64,000 nt of DNA, from the NCBI GenBank assembly GCA_027405735.1, contig JAPEHQ010000001.1, positions 2,976,001 through 3,040,000 of the forward strand, written 5' to 3'. This DNA is from Mucor racemosus. Lineage: Eukaryota; Mucoromycota; Mucoromycetes; Mucorales; Mucoraceae. The notes beneath the pieces were generated by a model. The model did no database searches. It was not told the origin of the DNA and saw only the letters and a program-made list of their open reading frames with translations. How positions within the stretch are numbered: position 1 is the first letter of the stretch; each line of letters opens with the position of its first letter. A program made the position numbers and the translations under genes. Shown one piece after another: positions 35,545 to 47,567 of the stretch.

Positions 35545-36378
35545 TTACTTTTTATAAACCATGGCTTGAATTACTCCACGATTTGCTACTTTGATAGCGT
35601 TATTTTTTAATAAAGATTTTGAGCAAGACGAAGGTACGAGCGTCGAATTATCCTCTAGAATTCTACCCAAATGAATCAATTTGATTTGCTGGTCAGGTTC
35701 TACATGGATTTTACTCTTCAAGTCAGATACTGTCATAAAAGGTTCCATTGTAGGAATTTCAATAGCAGTATCTTTAGAATCAGATGAATTATGTCTGATT
35801 AGAACTGACCACGGTGTAGCTAATTCGGATGGTGTTGATTCGTTTGAAGAAGGACCTGCTTCAACTTCTGCTACTTTTGCTTTTGGGATATTGGGTACTG
35901 ATACAACTGTTGGTTTTTTAATTGCTTTAGGTGGATTAATCACAATAGGTTTTACTTTTCTTATTGTGGTCTGATTATCATTTTCATGTTCTATTAAATT
36001 TAGTGCTTCGTCATATTCATGTGTCTGGGCCCTTTCTTCAATGATTGCTGGAGGCTTTTCCGAAATATTCGTATCTGATTCAACATTAATGTTATTATTA
36101 TCCAACTGTTTCGAATTCTTGTTGTCTGAAGCAACTGCATTAGCCGAAGTAGAAGGTGGTAACGAAGAATCTTCGGAAGCAACAGAATGTGCCTTTGTGA
36201 TAACAATAGGAGGCACTTTTTAATTGGTCAAAAATGATTAGAGAATATGCCAATTTTTTAAGCGAAATTTACCTGATTGTTGATTTGAATTGTTATTATT
36301 ATTTACGAAATTTTGTTGAGGAATATAATCCTCTTCATTTGTAAAGTCATTACTAGGTTTCGATTGACAACAACCCAT
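35545..36378 (-). CDS. N-acylated protein with C-terminal ubiquitin-like domain
   Basis: Exons 36378-36273 and 36215-35545 (57-bp intron) give 258 residues. The N-terminus MGCCQSKPSN fits the consensus for N-myristoylation of Gly2 with palmitoylation of Cys3/Cys4, predicting membrane attachment. Residues 20-165 are low-complexity (Asn-rich, then Ser/Glu/Pro). Residues 170-258 resemble a ubiquitin-like fold: a strand (WSVLIRHNSS), a helix at VSDLKSKIHVEPDQQ, then IKLIHLGRILEDNSTLV, which matches the ubiquitin RLIFAGKQLEDG region. The end (AMVYKK) lacks a diglycine, so conjugation is unlikely. The layout recalls membrane-anchored UBL proteins, but those are prenylated at the C-terminus; here the anchor is at the other end. 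UBL identity is moderately sure. Confidence 0.72.
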
Positions 36379-36450
36379 TTTTTATATTTGTACAATAACA
36401 AAAAAGAGAGAAGAGAGAGAGAGAGAAAAAGAAAAAAAAGTTTATTGTTC
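36379..36450 (-). promoter_or_regulatory. 72-bp spacer between PPN1 stop and UBL start
   Basis: Read on the minus strand it is a long CT tract (CTTTTTTTTC... CTCTCTCTCTC) followed by TACAAATATAAAAA directly before the UBL start codon. It must hold the PPN1 3' untranslated region as well as at least part of the UBL promoter. Pyrimidine tracts just upstream of transcription starts are common in fungal promoters. Confidence 0.5.
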
Positions 36451-38194
36451 TTATCCTGTAACAATGTTTGAGACACTGTTATAAAACCAATTCCACCAAT
36501 CATAAATAGGATTTGTCTCGATGGGAACACTCTGACCATACCAACCATTATTTGTCTTTACAAACATATTAGCAAGATACATTTTCCAAAGATCTTTACC
36601 CTTTTTCGAACTGATTTTTTGAGCAAAATTAAGCCAACTTTCAGTTGTCAAGTCTGTCATGTTGTATGTCTCATCTGTCGAGTATTCAATTTGGAATTCC
36701 GGTTCTAAATGCTTTCTAGTAATGGGATGTCTCTGTTCATTCCAATAAGTTAAATTAGTGAACCATTGTGTATACTTAAGCCATTGTCCAAATTGATTTG
36801 ATGAATTGTCGATTTGATACTCATTGACTCGGAATGTTGGATAAAATAATGGTAGCATGGGTGGCGCAACATTTACCACTATTAAATCTTGCGTATCACG
36901 TACTTTTTTGACTTTTTTATATTGTTTACGAAGTGTTGAAATAAATCTACCAGCGTCTTTTTTAATTTGCATTATATCATCTTCATCATCTTCATCGTTT
37001 TTTCCTGATCCAATGCGAGCCATGTTACCAAATCCTCTACTAATGACTTGAAAATGATCCATATTCGAATGGCCGTACATGTGTCCAGTGATTACATCTT
37101 TAAATTTAGTTGATAATTTAATATAATCATCTAAACAACTATCTTTAAAGGTTTTAACTGTTGGAGGTACATGGCCAATCACGATAACTTTGACATTTTC
37201 TTTACGGGCTTTTTTCAATTGAGAGCGCATCCATTTAACATGGCGAGCACCAGGTCCACTGACATCACTGCAACTATTCACAACGTCATTGGAACCGAAA
37301 AAGTATAACGTGTTCAATGATAATACTCTTAACCCTGGTACAACATCTACAGCAAAATATCCGCCTCTTTTAAATGCTTTTTGTTGCTTTTCAGGAATAA
37401 AATCTTTCCATATTTCACTGAATTCTAATAATTGAGGATTTTTTTTCATACCTCTCAATTCATTATGAGGATGAATATCATTATTGCCTATATAAAAAAA
37501 AAGAGACAGATTGAGTATTACCACAACTACTATTGAAATGTAAGATTTACCTATGCAAGGAACAATGGGCAATGTTCGATTATTGTCTAGAGTAAATGCA
37601 TTTCTTAAAAGATCGGTTACTTTTACATTATAGCCAACAATTTCCTTTTTAGTTCTAGCTACTAAAGCATCACCATCATGTCTATATAAACAAATAAATA
37701 AACTAGAATCCAAAATAAAAAAGCAGCAACTGCTCAAGTTACCTAGCATTATCGCCTGTCCAAATAATAAAATCGATCTTGTTTTTCCATTCTTTTGCAA
37801 TATAATCAATTGAATGGTAAACTAATCTTGGTGGAGAATCGCAACCCATTCCTGGAGCACCCCAATATCCAGCTAAAAGCCCTTGTTTCTTCTTTCTATG
37901 TTTGTGCTTTTTAGGCTCACGATGACAGTCTGATTTTATAGTTGCACCTTTTAAATAATGCTTGTCCATCTACTAGAAATTTTAGTTTACAGTCAAATTT
38001 GTAAATAGGTAAATTACATGAATATCCGTGATATGAAGATAGCGGCCATGTAATGTAACATCGTTATGATTTGTATGATGCATAAATACTTGTTGCTGTT
38101 GTTGTTCTAGGGCAGCAACAACACAGCCACTGCTAAACCATGCTGTTGCTCCTCCAATAATCAAACAAGGCAAATACCAATGATTTGTCTTCAT
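36451..38194 (-). CDS. PPN1: Endopolyphosphatase (vacuolar, PPN1 type)
   Basis: Four exons (38194-38018, 37969-37743, 37681-37551, 37487-36451) give 523 residues. PPN1 cleaves long inorganic polyphosphate chains in the vacuole. A hydrophobic segment at about 7-29 serves as signal anchor. Calcineurin-like metallophosphatase motifs appear in order: HITDIH (54-59), WTGDNARHD (129-137), GNND (179-182), IGHVPP (282-287), GHMYGHS (313-319). All expected metal ligands are present. PHNEL after GNNDIH and the conserved C-terminal segment (VNVAPPMLPLFYPTFRVNEY) fit PPN1 rather than acid sphingomyelinase. Several NxT/S sequons follow. Introns interrupt two catalytic motifs, so no unspliced frame is active. 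A TATATATA at 38256-38264 is the likely TATA box. Confidence 0.9.
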
Positions 38195-38539
38195 TTGAAA
38201 CTTTTATGAGAGAAAAACGAAAGAGAAGAAACCAACAAGGAAAAAAACTGCTAAAATATATATACACCAGAAAAACTAGAAAACGTAGTCCTTTCTTTCT
38301 TCTGCAGATACAAATAATGTCTCAGTTGTATAAATTTTTGAAAATTTTACTTTAAACGGTTCCCTTTTTCCATGTAAAGGAAATGCAGATTGATGTTCTG
38401 TACACGTGCGCTTATTGAAAAACCTTTGACCCTTTGACGAATAAAACGTCAAAATGTGACACCACGTGCATATCCTTTTTACTCTTTCTACATCCAAAAT
38501 ATTGGGACGTGCAGCTTGCAGCGATTATCATTTGTTTAT
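38195..38539. other. PPN1 promoter and ANY1-like 3' flank
   Basis: It separates two same-strand genes. A 73-codon minus frame at 38497-38276 overlaps the TATA region, has no family match, and is not called as a gene. CACGTG (E-box) occurs at about 38463, the site class expected for the class B bHLH factor encoded upstream; this is a weak observation. Confidence 0.4.
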
Positions 38540-39635
38540 TTAATTAATGGGCTCATATTCATGATCTTGTTGTTCTTCTTGATCTAATGAAATTGGCTGT
38601 CTAATACCTAACAATTTCTTTACAAAGCTAGAAAATAAAATAAATTGGAATACGATAATGGTATCAAATGTAAGTTGAATAATGGCGCAAACAACAAATT
38701 GAATAGGCGATTTTTGATAAAAGAAATAGAACGCCTTGAAAGAATCTCCCAAAAACTATAATAATAATAATAATATTTAGTTGTTGCATATAAAATTATG
38801 GCGCCTATTTTTTTTTTCTTACCCAGCTAGCTAAAATCAATAAACTGAATCCATCAACACTTTTATGCTTGAAATTTGTCAATAATTGAGGCACAGGCAA
38901 TGTACTTTCGATGCCTAAACTCAAGAATCCCAAAGCCTCAATAAACCAACTATAATCATGCAAAAAGATGTAAAGGATACCGACAATGCTAGTAAATACC
39001 AAAAGACAATTTACATAATCAAAGAAATGATCCCAATCCCAAAAGGTACGTTGATACCATTTCAACTCGATTCTTTGTTCGATAACAGCACCATGATGTG
39101 AAGAATGAGACGAGTTGGAAGAACTAGATGAGGAAACTGAGTCATGACGAATAAGAGGTGTGAAGGGTAAATCATGGGGTTTATATTTAACGACCAATTG
39201 CAACAAGGTCAACATGGATATCAGCATGGCAATGGATTGGAATAACAATGTATTGTCGAATCTTTTGCCAAGCCTATTTAGTATAAAGTTAGAATTAGGT
39301 AACTATGATCGTGTTACTGCTTTGTTTATATGAAAAACTATAATTACCAAAAAAACAATCTCAAAATACTACATGACAAAATAAAAGTTTTAAATAACGT
39401 GGCACATTTTACGTTTTTTACTTGATAAACTTACTTTGCAAAACAAAGGATAGCACATGTCACCGAGTTGAACCCCAAACTAGTCTTGTTTTTCAAAATG
39501 ATACGGTACTATGACAAACTATGTTTATATAACGTGCCCTATTTTTAATCATGTAAACTTTACCTGATCAAAGTAACCGACAGTTGGTGCAACGACCATA
39601 ATAACAGACAAAATTGTGTCTGCAATCTCGGACAT
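38540..39635 (-). CDS. ANY1: PQ-loop membrane protein, ANY1/SLC66A2 family
   Basis: Four exons (39635-39564, 39508-39435, 39273-38823, 38755-38540) give 270 residues, essentially the length of human SLC66A2. The first PQ-loop repeat reads APTVGYFDQYRIILKNKTSLGFNSVTCA, with Pro and Gln in altered positions. The second, in the C-terminal half, is canonical: ESTLPVPQLLTNFKHKSVDGFS. Conserved family blocks include GKRFDNTLLFQSIAML, WDWDHFFDYVNCLLVFT and FLGDSFKAFYFF. About seven membrane helices are expected. Yeast Any1 acts in Golgi/endosomal phospholipid remodelling and suppresses loss of Neo1-type flippases. A Ser-rich cytosolic loop (about 92-115) is inserted between the two halves. The final exon starts at FLGDSF, not at a new initiator. 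Confidence 0.88.
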
Positions 39636-42600
39636 TTTATGCTTGCAAGTAGTTGGTACAGGTAACGACAGGGAAGGGTCAAGGGGATGGAAGAGAGAAG
39701 AAAAAAAGGAAAATTATTGTAGAGTTGTCCCCTTTCATAAAAAGACTGTCATGTGTTTTGCAGTTACACATAGTATAAAAACTGCTAACCAGAGTTTAAA
39801 TTTCGCGGATTTCGGGGGTATGCAATACAGAAGCTTTAACGTTTAATAAGCAAAATTTTTATACTTTTTATTACTTGTATTTGCGTAAAATCAAGGATAG
39901 ATTGCGAAAATTTGTTACAAAGCTGGTTGGCAGTGAGGTATTCAAACGCCGATCCATTTTGTAGTTTGAACTTGATCTTTAAAGAGCCTAAGAAACCACT
40001 TTAATAGAGAAATGCAAAATGTTAAAAATATATTAGTATAACATCGAAGGTTTAAGATGGAATGTTTAGTCTTTAAATATAATATTTTTATTATTACGAA
40101 CAGTATATCATTCTAACTGGATATGAAATGTCTTATTTTTGTTTTTATATTTGCTTTTAAGTTTCGACTACATACTTTTGGTATATCATGCAATTGTATT
40201 TCAAATTTTATTAAACTTTAAAGCGCTCTTGGATAGCTTACAGAACTGTTCAAAATACTGCAAAAATGGGCGGACTTTACACTTTTGACGGATCAAAAAC
40301 ATTAAACCTCCGATTCAGGTACAAACATTTTATTGGTCTGAGCTTTTCTGGCTTTTTCGTAGAACTGAATATGGGTTTGGACATTGCTCTGAAAGATTAA
40401 ACGACACTGGGAAGCTGCTGAAGTATTAGAGCAATATATAACATTTTCTAAATTATTTTACCCTTACTCTTATTTTAGTGACTGTAAAGAAAAGTATCAA
40501 GAGTCATATTAAGACAAATCACATAATTTAATTCTCATTGCCATATTTCTTGTTTAAATAATACATAGTATCTTAATTTATCACACGTTCGTCCCTTCTT
40601 TCCGATTAATATTCTTTTTCTTCTTTGATTTATTATATCTTAATTGCTCATTTTTACTTTTCCTACATTGTGTGAGAAGCACACATTATTTACAATTATT
40701 AATGGTGGAAAACAAATCATTTCAGAAACTTGTAGCATCTATTCATTACATTCGTTGTATCCGTTGCATTCTTTGCATCGGTTGTGTTTGTTAGACTATT
40801 ATATCAGAGATCTAAAGACTAACTTTATCTTTATCAAGGTCGTCAAAAGATACCACAAGTTATGGGATTTGACAAAAGCGCTATAGAATACCTCAAGACT
40901 TTGACGGGCAAAAATATATTGGATTTAATAAAATTACGTTTACAAATGCCCTCTTTCTTAATATTCAAGCAGGTAAACGAATATGCTTTAGTACTATAAA
41001 CATTCTCTTGTGTAAAAGTATCTAGATAACATTGATTGTGCCCTAATCTACGAACACATACTGGGTAAGAACTTGATTATAACAAGGCGTTGTTGAATGA
41101 CAATGAAGTCATCAACACGTTAATTCAGAACTTGTTCCAGAAACTGCAAAGGATAGTTATGTAACAGTTACTACTACTTCAACAGAGTCTACTAATCAAA
41201 GGAAGCGTGAGGTTTTGTATACCCTCCTCCACAACTCTATAAGTACGTTTTTACCTGCACTTATTGAAGTGGAGAAGCTAAAATGTCAATGGACTATTTT
41301 TCAGCTTGCAACTGTGTAATAACCATTAAACTGCAACGTTAGAATCATATTCTGGAACCAAATAATTTAAGGATCCTATCAAAATCAATAGGAATGAAAC
41401 TATTTTTGAGTATGTATATAATAGAGTTTTGTAAAATACATTAGTCTATTTTTGTTTTGCAAAGAAATATTGACTTTTCATTGAGAAAATGGGATTTCTA
41501 TTTCAAACCTATGGTGAATATATAAATAACTGGGTTTGAAATAAAAAAGTGGCAAAACTCAAAAAAATGGATCAAAAAACTTCAATCCTTAAAATACGCA
41601 ACAAAATGTATAGTAAAGCTAATTAGTGCATTAAATACTTTTTATACAAATTTTAATTTTCTATTGAATGGTATAAATTTTAAATTACTGTTTCTTATAA
41701 AATTTACAGTAAAATTGAAATGAAATTTTGAGGGTTTTTGATCATTTTTGCAATATTTTTTGTCAAACTTTTACAATTTTTTTTTATCATAAGATGGCCC
41801 GCATATTTACCTACAGAATGAGCTATTGGTTGTAGCTGTAGCTACATTATTTGTGGAGAAATTAAAAAAATTGTGTGATTTTTTGGGATCTGAGAAAAAA
41901 AAGGACCTGTGAATGCTCATGAAAAATGTGAGGATGAATCGAACCACCAACTTTTTTATATCTTTTTTCTATTTTCTCCTTCAAAAATTGATATATTTTA
42001 AAAAACTAAATTGCTGTAGATAGATATTAATTAGCACTTTAATTTAGTATATAAAGTACTGTAATTATTATACTGAATGTTTGAAAATATCAAAAAAAGA
42101 CGCAAAACATGAAAATTTGTAAAATCTTTGATACTCAAATATGTTAAAAAGCATATTTTTACAAGTTGATCCATGCTAAAATTAGCCCTGTATCGTAATT
42201 TTTCGTTGAGATACACTACTTCAAAGTTTAATTTTTAATAGTGAAAAAGTCAACCCAGATCTTTAAAGAGTATTTTTTGAATTATGGAGTATGATGAGTA
42301 AACATAGCAAAACTTGAATTTAGACGTAGCATCTCAGGTATTTTATTGCTTTTTTTTTTTTTTTGTTTTTTTTATAAACATAAAAATAAAAATCAAAAAG
42401 TAACCACAATTCATCCCATTTTAGAATACGAAATGCTGCAAACTTAAATCTGGAAATTAATTTACATATATACTAGTTAATAAGGTCAGGTTTACGGATA
42501 AAGATACATTCTGGTTACAAAGTAAAAGAACTAATTGTGTTGTAAATTCTTTTACTATGGAAACAGTATGTGTCAAAAGTAAACGGCACCAACTATTATC

Positions 42601-43131
42601 ATTCCTTTTAGCGTGAAGAAGCAGTTTTGGAGCCTCCGCACCATTGCGAGCCGAAATTTGCTTTTTAGACTATCCACCGGGCTACAAATTTTAATAAAAC
42701 TAATTGCTTATTTGGTAGTACGCTCATTTCTGGATACCCTACCATGTCCATGTATTTGAACTCAAAAAATTGTTATCTACTGGTCTTTAAATATAGATGT
42801 GAAAAACAAACTAATACAACAATATTGACAGAGAAATCATTAAACGTTTCAACTATTTTCACTATTATATTAAAAAAATACTTGAAAGTATATTAAAATG
42901 ATTACATGTTTGACCTGTAGGGGAGATATCTATAATTTTGTGGAGTAAAATATTGAAGAAATTTAGTTTCAGAGTAATCAAATCAGATGTAAAAGATATA
43001 GCGGAGGGTATATCGAGTACCCCCAAAAAGCCCGTATTTTTCAGTACACTCCTGATTTCTCCAGCCAGGGTTTTTTTTATTGTTTTTCTTTTTCTTTTTC
43101 TCCATAACTTTTTGTTTGTTTATTTATATAA
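39636..43131. other. Intergenic, 3.5 kb without a supported gene
   Basis: Mostly AT-rich. A plus-strand open stretch at about 41115-41321 (68 codons without ATG, containing KDSYVTVTTTSTESTNQRKR and ending at TAA) looks like a coding relic of unknown origin. The string GGATGAATCGAACCACCAAC at 41932-41951 resembles the 3' part of a tRNA on the minus strand, but no cloverleaf can be built. The 43060-43110 pyrimidine tract is the LAT1 promoter. Confidence 0.35.
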
Positions 43132-45078
43132 ATGTCTCGTCCTTTGTTGAGAACATCTGCTAAAGCTCTTCGTGCTTCTTCCGCTAGAATCTCTAGCAGA
43201 GCCTTACCTTTGTTAGCCCGTCAAACTGCTGCACGTTCTTTCGCTACTACCAGGTAATTTACCCATCATTTAAAAAACATTTAAGAGTTTTCCGATTTTA
43301 AGCCTTTTTTTTTTTTTTTTTTTTTTTCTTTACATAGCTCCAAATCATTTGGTGCCCTTCGTGCTTTTGTTATCCCTCAAGCACAAAAGGAAGTTAGAGG
43401 TTATAGCTCCAAGAGTAAGTATTTGTGAGACTACATCAAGGAAACGATATTAATTTTGCAACATTGGATAGGTTTCCCTCCTCACAATGTCATTGCTATG
43501 CCTGCTTTGTCTCCTACGTAAATATTTCTTTTTGACATGAAATGAAAGAGTTGATTATCTAACGTTTGTATATAGTATGACCGCTGGTGGTATTGGTAAA
43601 TTTCAAAAAGCTATTGGTGATGCCATCAACCCCGGAGATGTTTTGGTAGAAATTGAAACTGATAAGGCACAAATGGATTTTGAATGTCAGGAAGAAGGTT
43701 TTGTTGCCAAGATCTTTGTTAGTGAAGGTGATAAAGATATCCCTGTTGGCAAGGTAAAAATTTATAGAGTTTGTAAAGCAAGAACAGTACTTATTAACAA
43801 AATTAAATAGCCTATTGCTATTTTCGTTGATGATGAATCTGATGTTGAGGCCTTCAAGGACTTTACTTTAGAAGATGCTTCTCCTGCCGCCGCTCCCGCC
43901 GCTGCTGCTACTGAAGAAGCTGCTCCTGCTGCCGAAGAAAAGAAAGAGTCTGCACCTGCTTCTGCTGCTTCTGGTTCTTCTGATGGTAAAATAATAACAA
44001 AAATTGATATTCTGAATAGATTTTCTAATTTAAATGTTGATTCGATTTCTATAGATCGCGCCAAGGCAAGTCCTTTAGCTAGAGTAAGTATATGTTGAAA
44101 GAGAATGGTGAATTAGAGTTTATTGACATGTTTTGTTTATTTAGTTAATTGCAAATGAACGTGGTATTGACATTTCTAAAATTCAGGGTTCTGCACCTAA
44201 TGGTCGCATCGTCAAGTCTGATGTTGAAAACTACAAGGAAACTAGTAAGTTTACAACAAAAAAAAGTACTGTAAAATGATAAAAGTGTTAAAAAATGTAT
44301 TTTATTAGGCGCTCCTGCTGCTGCTCCTGCTGCTGCTGCTGCACCAGTTCCTGCTGCCTATGCCCCTCAAGGTGCTTCCGGTGATGCTTTCAATGACCAA
44401 CCCACTACTAGCATGAGAAAGATTATTGCTTCTCGTTTAGCTGAATCCAAGCAAACTGTTCCTCATTACTATTTGACTGTTGAAGTCAACATGGATAAGG
44501 TTAGCAAGTTGCGTCAAGTTTTGAACCAATCTAGCAAGGGTGAATATAAGCTCTCTGTCAACGATTTTGTTATCAAGGCTTCTGCTTTAGCTCTCAAGTC
44601 TGTTCCTGAAGTTAACTCTGCCTGGCAAGGTGATTTCATCAGACAATACAACTCTGCTGATATTTGTGTTGCTGTTGCTACTCCTACTGGTTTGATCACT
44701 CCTATTATTGGTCAAGCCGAGACTAAGGGTTTGTCTGCCATCTCTTCTCAAGTTAAGGATATGGCTAAGCGTGCCCGTGATGGTAAATTAGCTCCTGCTG
44801 AATACCAAGGTGGTTCTTTCACTATCTCCAACTTGGGTATGTTTGGTATTAGTAACTTCACTGCTATTATCAACCCTCCTCAATCTTGTATTTTGGCTAT
44901 TGGTGGTACTCAACAAAAGGTTGTCGCTGATGAAACCACCGAAAGTGGTTTTGCTGTCCGTGATGTAATGGAAGTTACCTTGAGTGCTGATCACCGTGTT
45001 GTCGATGGTGCTGTTGGTGCTACTTGGTTGCAATCTTTCAAGGGCTTCATGGAGAACCCTCTCAAGATGTTGTTGTAA
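43132..45078 (+). CDS. LAT1: Dihydrolipoyllysine acetyltransferase, pyruvate dehydrogenase E2 (mitochondrial)
   Basis: Eight exons (43132-43253, 43338-43414, 43472-43517, 43576-43753, 43811-43985, 44055-44083, 44145-44244, 44309-45078; one only 29 nt) give 498 residues. This is the acetyltransferase core of the pyruvate dehydrogenase complex, passing acetyl groups from E1 to CoA in the mitochondrial matrix. In order: an Arg/Ser/Ala-rich presequence (1-60); a single lipoyl domain (about 68-146) with lipoyl lysine in EIETDKAQM (Lys112); an Ala/Pro linker; the E1/E3-binding domain (about 202-240, [24 protein letters not shown]); a second Ala/Pro hinge; and the catalytic domain with [10 protein letters not shown] (His471, Asp475). 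The length matches fungal LAT1. Confidence 0.95.
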
Positions 45079-45659
45079 ATAATTTAAAAACATGACAAAC
45101 AAATACAGATTTAATATAGAGATTTCGTTAAAATATAACAGCCTGTAAATTGGCTTTTTTATTCAATTTTTTGTCTATTTCGAATTTTTAAGCTTTTAAT
45201 GATAGTTACTTGTACAGAAAATTATTTAGTAACAATATCTGATACCTGATTTACATGCTCATATATATATATATATATATATTAGTGAAATATTTGAACT
45301 AAACAACAAAATATGGATTATTTTGGATTGAAATGAGATTTTATAATACCCATTTAAAATGGCATGTATTTTCAAAAACTGCATGCAGTTAATAAAAAAA
45401 TAAAAATAGCAAGGGATACAATACATATCAAAGATTATTAATCCAGTTTACTTTTTCTAATTTCTTGCTTTTAGATACGAGTAAAAAATCCTTTAGAAGG
45501 TAACTGTATAAATTCGGCGATTTTAATTCAATTCTCGGCTCATGACATTAAAATGATGATAAAAGCTTGGGTGTATAATTGTGTATAAGTTTATTATTAT
45601 TATTAAGAAAAATGCAAAGATTATTACTATTATTGTCAAGAGCTACAAAAAACAAGAGT
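45079..45659. other. Convergent 3' flank with AT microsatellite
   Basis: The 3' ends of LAT1 and the GATA factor face each other here. An uninterrupted AT run lies at 45261-45282. A short hairpin-like AGCCTGTAAATTGGCT lies at about 45140. No gene is seen. Confidence 0.45.
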
Positions 45660-47249
45660 TTATCGACCATAAGCTAATGAATCTAAAGATAATATTGCTT
45701 CTGCTTTTGATGCTAAATCACTTAATGATTGAGTTAATTGAGAAAGAGCATAAGATTGCTCAGGTCTCACTTGTCTTCTTAAATGTTCTAATCGATCAAG
45801 TGCTTGATCAAAATCTGCCAATTCATACGCATTTTGCTGTTGTTGCTGTTGCTGGGGAGGTGGGGGTGGGGGTGGGGGCTGTTGTTGTTGTTGCTGTTGT
45901 TGTTGTGATAAGTGATGTGGTGGTGAAGGTTGTTGTTGAGATAATTGTATGGGAGACATACTATGTTGAGGTTGACGATGTGAGTGTTGTTGTGGTTGTG
46001 ATGAAGGAGGAGTTAATGGCGGTAACGATAAAGGAGGCAATGTATTATTGGTATTCACAGATGAAGAAGCTGACGAAGTTGAATCTCTACGACCAAATAA
46101 TGATTCAAGTCGATAAGATTGACGTTCTGAAGAGATGGGTGGCAAAAAGCTTTTGTTTCCCGTTGATTGATTTTCTGGATATGGTTTTGAAAATAACGGA
46201 GAGTTGTTTTGTTGTTGTTGAGGTGGAGGTGGAGGTTGAGGAGATTGTGAATGTTGAATTTGATATTGTTGATGGTATGATGGTTGATGATAAATCTTAT
46301 CAGATAACGATGCTGGTACAGGAGGAGAGGCAGTAACAGCATTAGTAGCAACAGGAGTAGTATATGATTGAGAAGATGATGGTGGAGGAGGAGGAGTAGG
46401 GGTAGATCTAAGAGGAGGAGGATGTGCTGTAGGTGATGATAGTAAATAGTGCTGTTGTTTCTTTTTAGGTAATTCCATTAACTTTTTCTTTTTTAATACA
46501 ACATAATCTTCAATCTCTGGAACTGGATGAGTCATCTTTTGGTGGTGATGATGATGTTGCATAGTAGTAGGAGTAGGTGTATAAGAGGATGAAGAAGAAA
46601 CAGGAAGAGATGATTGAGATGGTTGAGGTGTTGACATGGAAGATGTTTGCGAGAAAGTATCATCATCTTCTTCTAATTCTTCCTCATCACTGCCTTGTGC
46701 GACAATAATTCTTTTTCTTCTTTTGATGACACTACGCTTCATACTCACAGGTCGATGAACGTTATGAAGTTTATAATATAAACCACATGCATTACAAATA
46801 GTATTTCCTTGCTCATCTCTTCTCCAAAGCGGGGTAGTTGTTGTTCTACAGTTTGCGCAAATAAGCGCTTGACGATTTACTTGGTGCTGATTAAAAGCAG
46901 GACAACCAGCACAAGAAGTGGAGCCACCTGTGCCATTACATTGACCACCACCTGGACAAGTACCACCACCACAATCATTTTTTTGTTCAGCTGGAGTAGT
47001 AGCAGCCTTTTTATGAACAGTTCTTTTTAGTGTAGGAGGTCTTAAAGTATTTCTAGCTTTTAGATAAAGACCACAAGCATTACAGATAGTTTCTCCATTT
47101 GGGCCTCTTCTCCAGAGAGGCGTAGTAGTAGTTCCACAATTTGCACATTCAGTAGCAGATACAGAATCGACTTTTTTAGTTGACAAGGGAGGAGGAGGTG
47201 AAGTGTTATTTGAGGTATCTTGTTTAATAGGAGTAAGTGTTTCCATCAT
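45660..47249 (-). CDS. GATA transcription factor of the siderophore/iron-repressor type (Fep1/SreA/Urbs1-like)
   Basis: The frame is open from further upstream, but the first ATG with a sensible context is at 47249, giving 529 residues. Two GATA zinc fingers, both C-X2-C-X17-C-X2-C, lie at residues 35-59 ([15 protein letters not shown]) and 131-155 ([15 protein letters not shown]). Between them is a cysteine-rich stretch with Cys93, 98, 104, 113 and 116 ([19 protein letters not shown]). Two fingers flanking this CPGxGxCNGTGG block are the hallmark of fungal iron-sensing GATA repressors, which shut off siderophore and iron-uptake genes when iron is plentiful. A basic nuclear signal (KRRKRI) and acidic patch follow. 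The rest is Gln/Pro/Ser-rich with polyQ and polyP tracts, and a short coiled coil ([14 protein letters not shown]) closes it. Confidence 0.9.
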   Translation of the reverse strand: MMETLTPIKQDTSNNTSPPPPLSTKKVDSVSATECANCGTTTTPLWRRGPNGETICNACGLYLKARNTLRPPTLKRTVHKKAATTPAEQKNDCGGGTCPGGGQCNGTGGSTSCAGCPAFNQHQVNRQALICANCRTTTTPLWRRDEQGNTICNACGLYYKLHNVHRPVSMKRSVIKRRKRIIVAQGSDEEELEEDDDTFSQTSSMSTPQPSQSSLPVSSSSSYTPTPTTMQHHHHHQKMTHPVPEIEDYVVLKKKKLMELPKKKQQHYLLSSPTAHPPPLRSTPTPPPPPSSSQSYTTPVATNAVTASPPVPASLSDKIYHQPSYHQQYQIQHSQSPQPPPPPQQQQNNSPLFSKPYPENQSTGNKSFLPPISSERQSYRLESLFGRRDSTSSASSSVNTNNTLPPLSLPPLTPPSSQPQQHSHRQPQHSMSPIQLSQQQPSPPHHLSQQQQQQQQQPPPPPPPPQQQQQQQNAYELADFDQALDRLEHLRRQVRPEQSYALSQLTQSLSDLASKAEAILSLDSLAYGR

Positions 47250-47567
47250 GATAAATAGAATAGATAAAAAAGAAAAGAAATCTGATAACAAACAAGGCCC
47301 ATGGCTCATAAAGAAAAATACCTTTTTTTCTTGGATGATTGTATATTTTGTATTGTAAAAAATATAATCAATCAATCTTAATCTCCGCTAATGTTTGATC
47401 AAAACAAGCTGGACAATTATACAAGGAAAAAATTTTTTATCTATTCCATCTCTGTAAATACGATTGGTGGAAAGAAATTGGGATATCCACCCTTACACAC
47501 TCCCCGAGAGAGAGAGAATTTTATCTTTATTTTTTCATACAGTATTTCAAGAAAGCCCAATAAAATA
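47250..47567. promoter_or_regulatory. Divergent promoter of the GATA factor and an uncharacterised gene
   Basis: 318 bases separate the two start codons. Three GATAA cores lie within 40 bases at the GATA-factor end: 47249-47254, 47262-47267 and 47283-47288. A CACACTCCCCGAGAGAGAGAGA stretch (about 47497-47518) lies nearer the other gene. Confidence 0.55.
47279..47288 (+). promoter_or_regulatory. Candidate siderophore-GATA site AATCTGATAA
   Basis: It matches the extended consensus (G/A)ATC(T/A)GATAA described for fungal iron-repressing GATA factors. It sits 30 bases upstream of the start codon of the very gene encoding such a factor, suggesting autoregulation. Confidence 0.5.

Noticed and set aside
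41927..41956. tRNA-like 3' end on the minus strand (GTTGGTGGTTCGATTCATCC)
   Set aside because: The T-loop string is present, but the T-stem has mismatches and no anticodon or D arm can be folded upstream; treated as chance or a decayed fragment.
45581..46336. 251-codon plus ORF opposite the GATA factor
   Set aside because: Valine/glutamate-rich antisense of the polyQ/Pro-rich region; not a gene.
47250..47375. Upstream in-frame extension of the GATA ORF (42 codons)
   Set aside because: Hydrophobic, promoter-like sequence with no homology to GATA factors; the ATG at 47249 is the better start.
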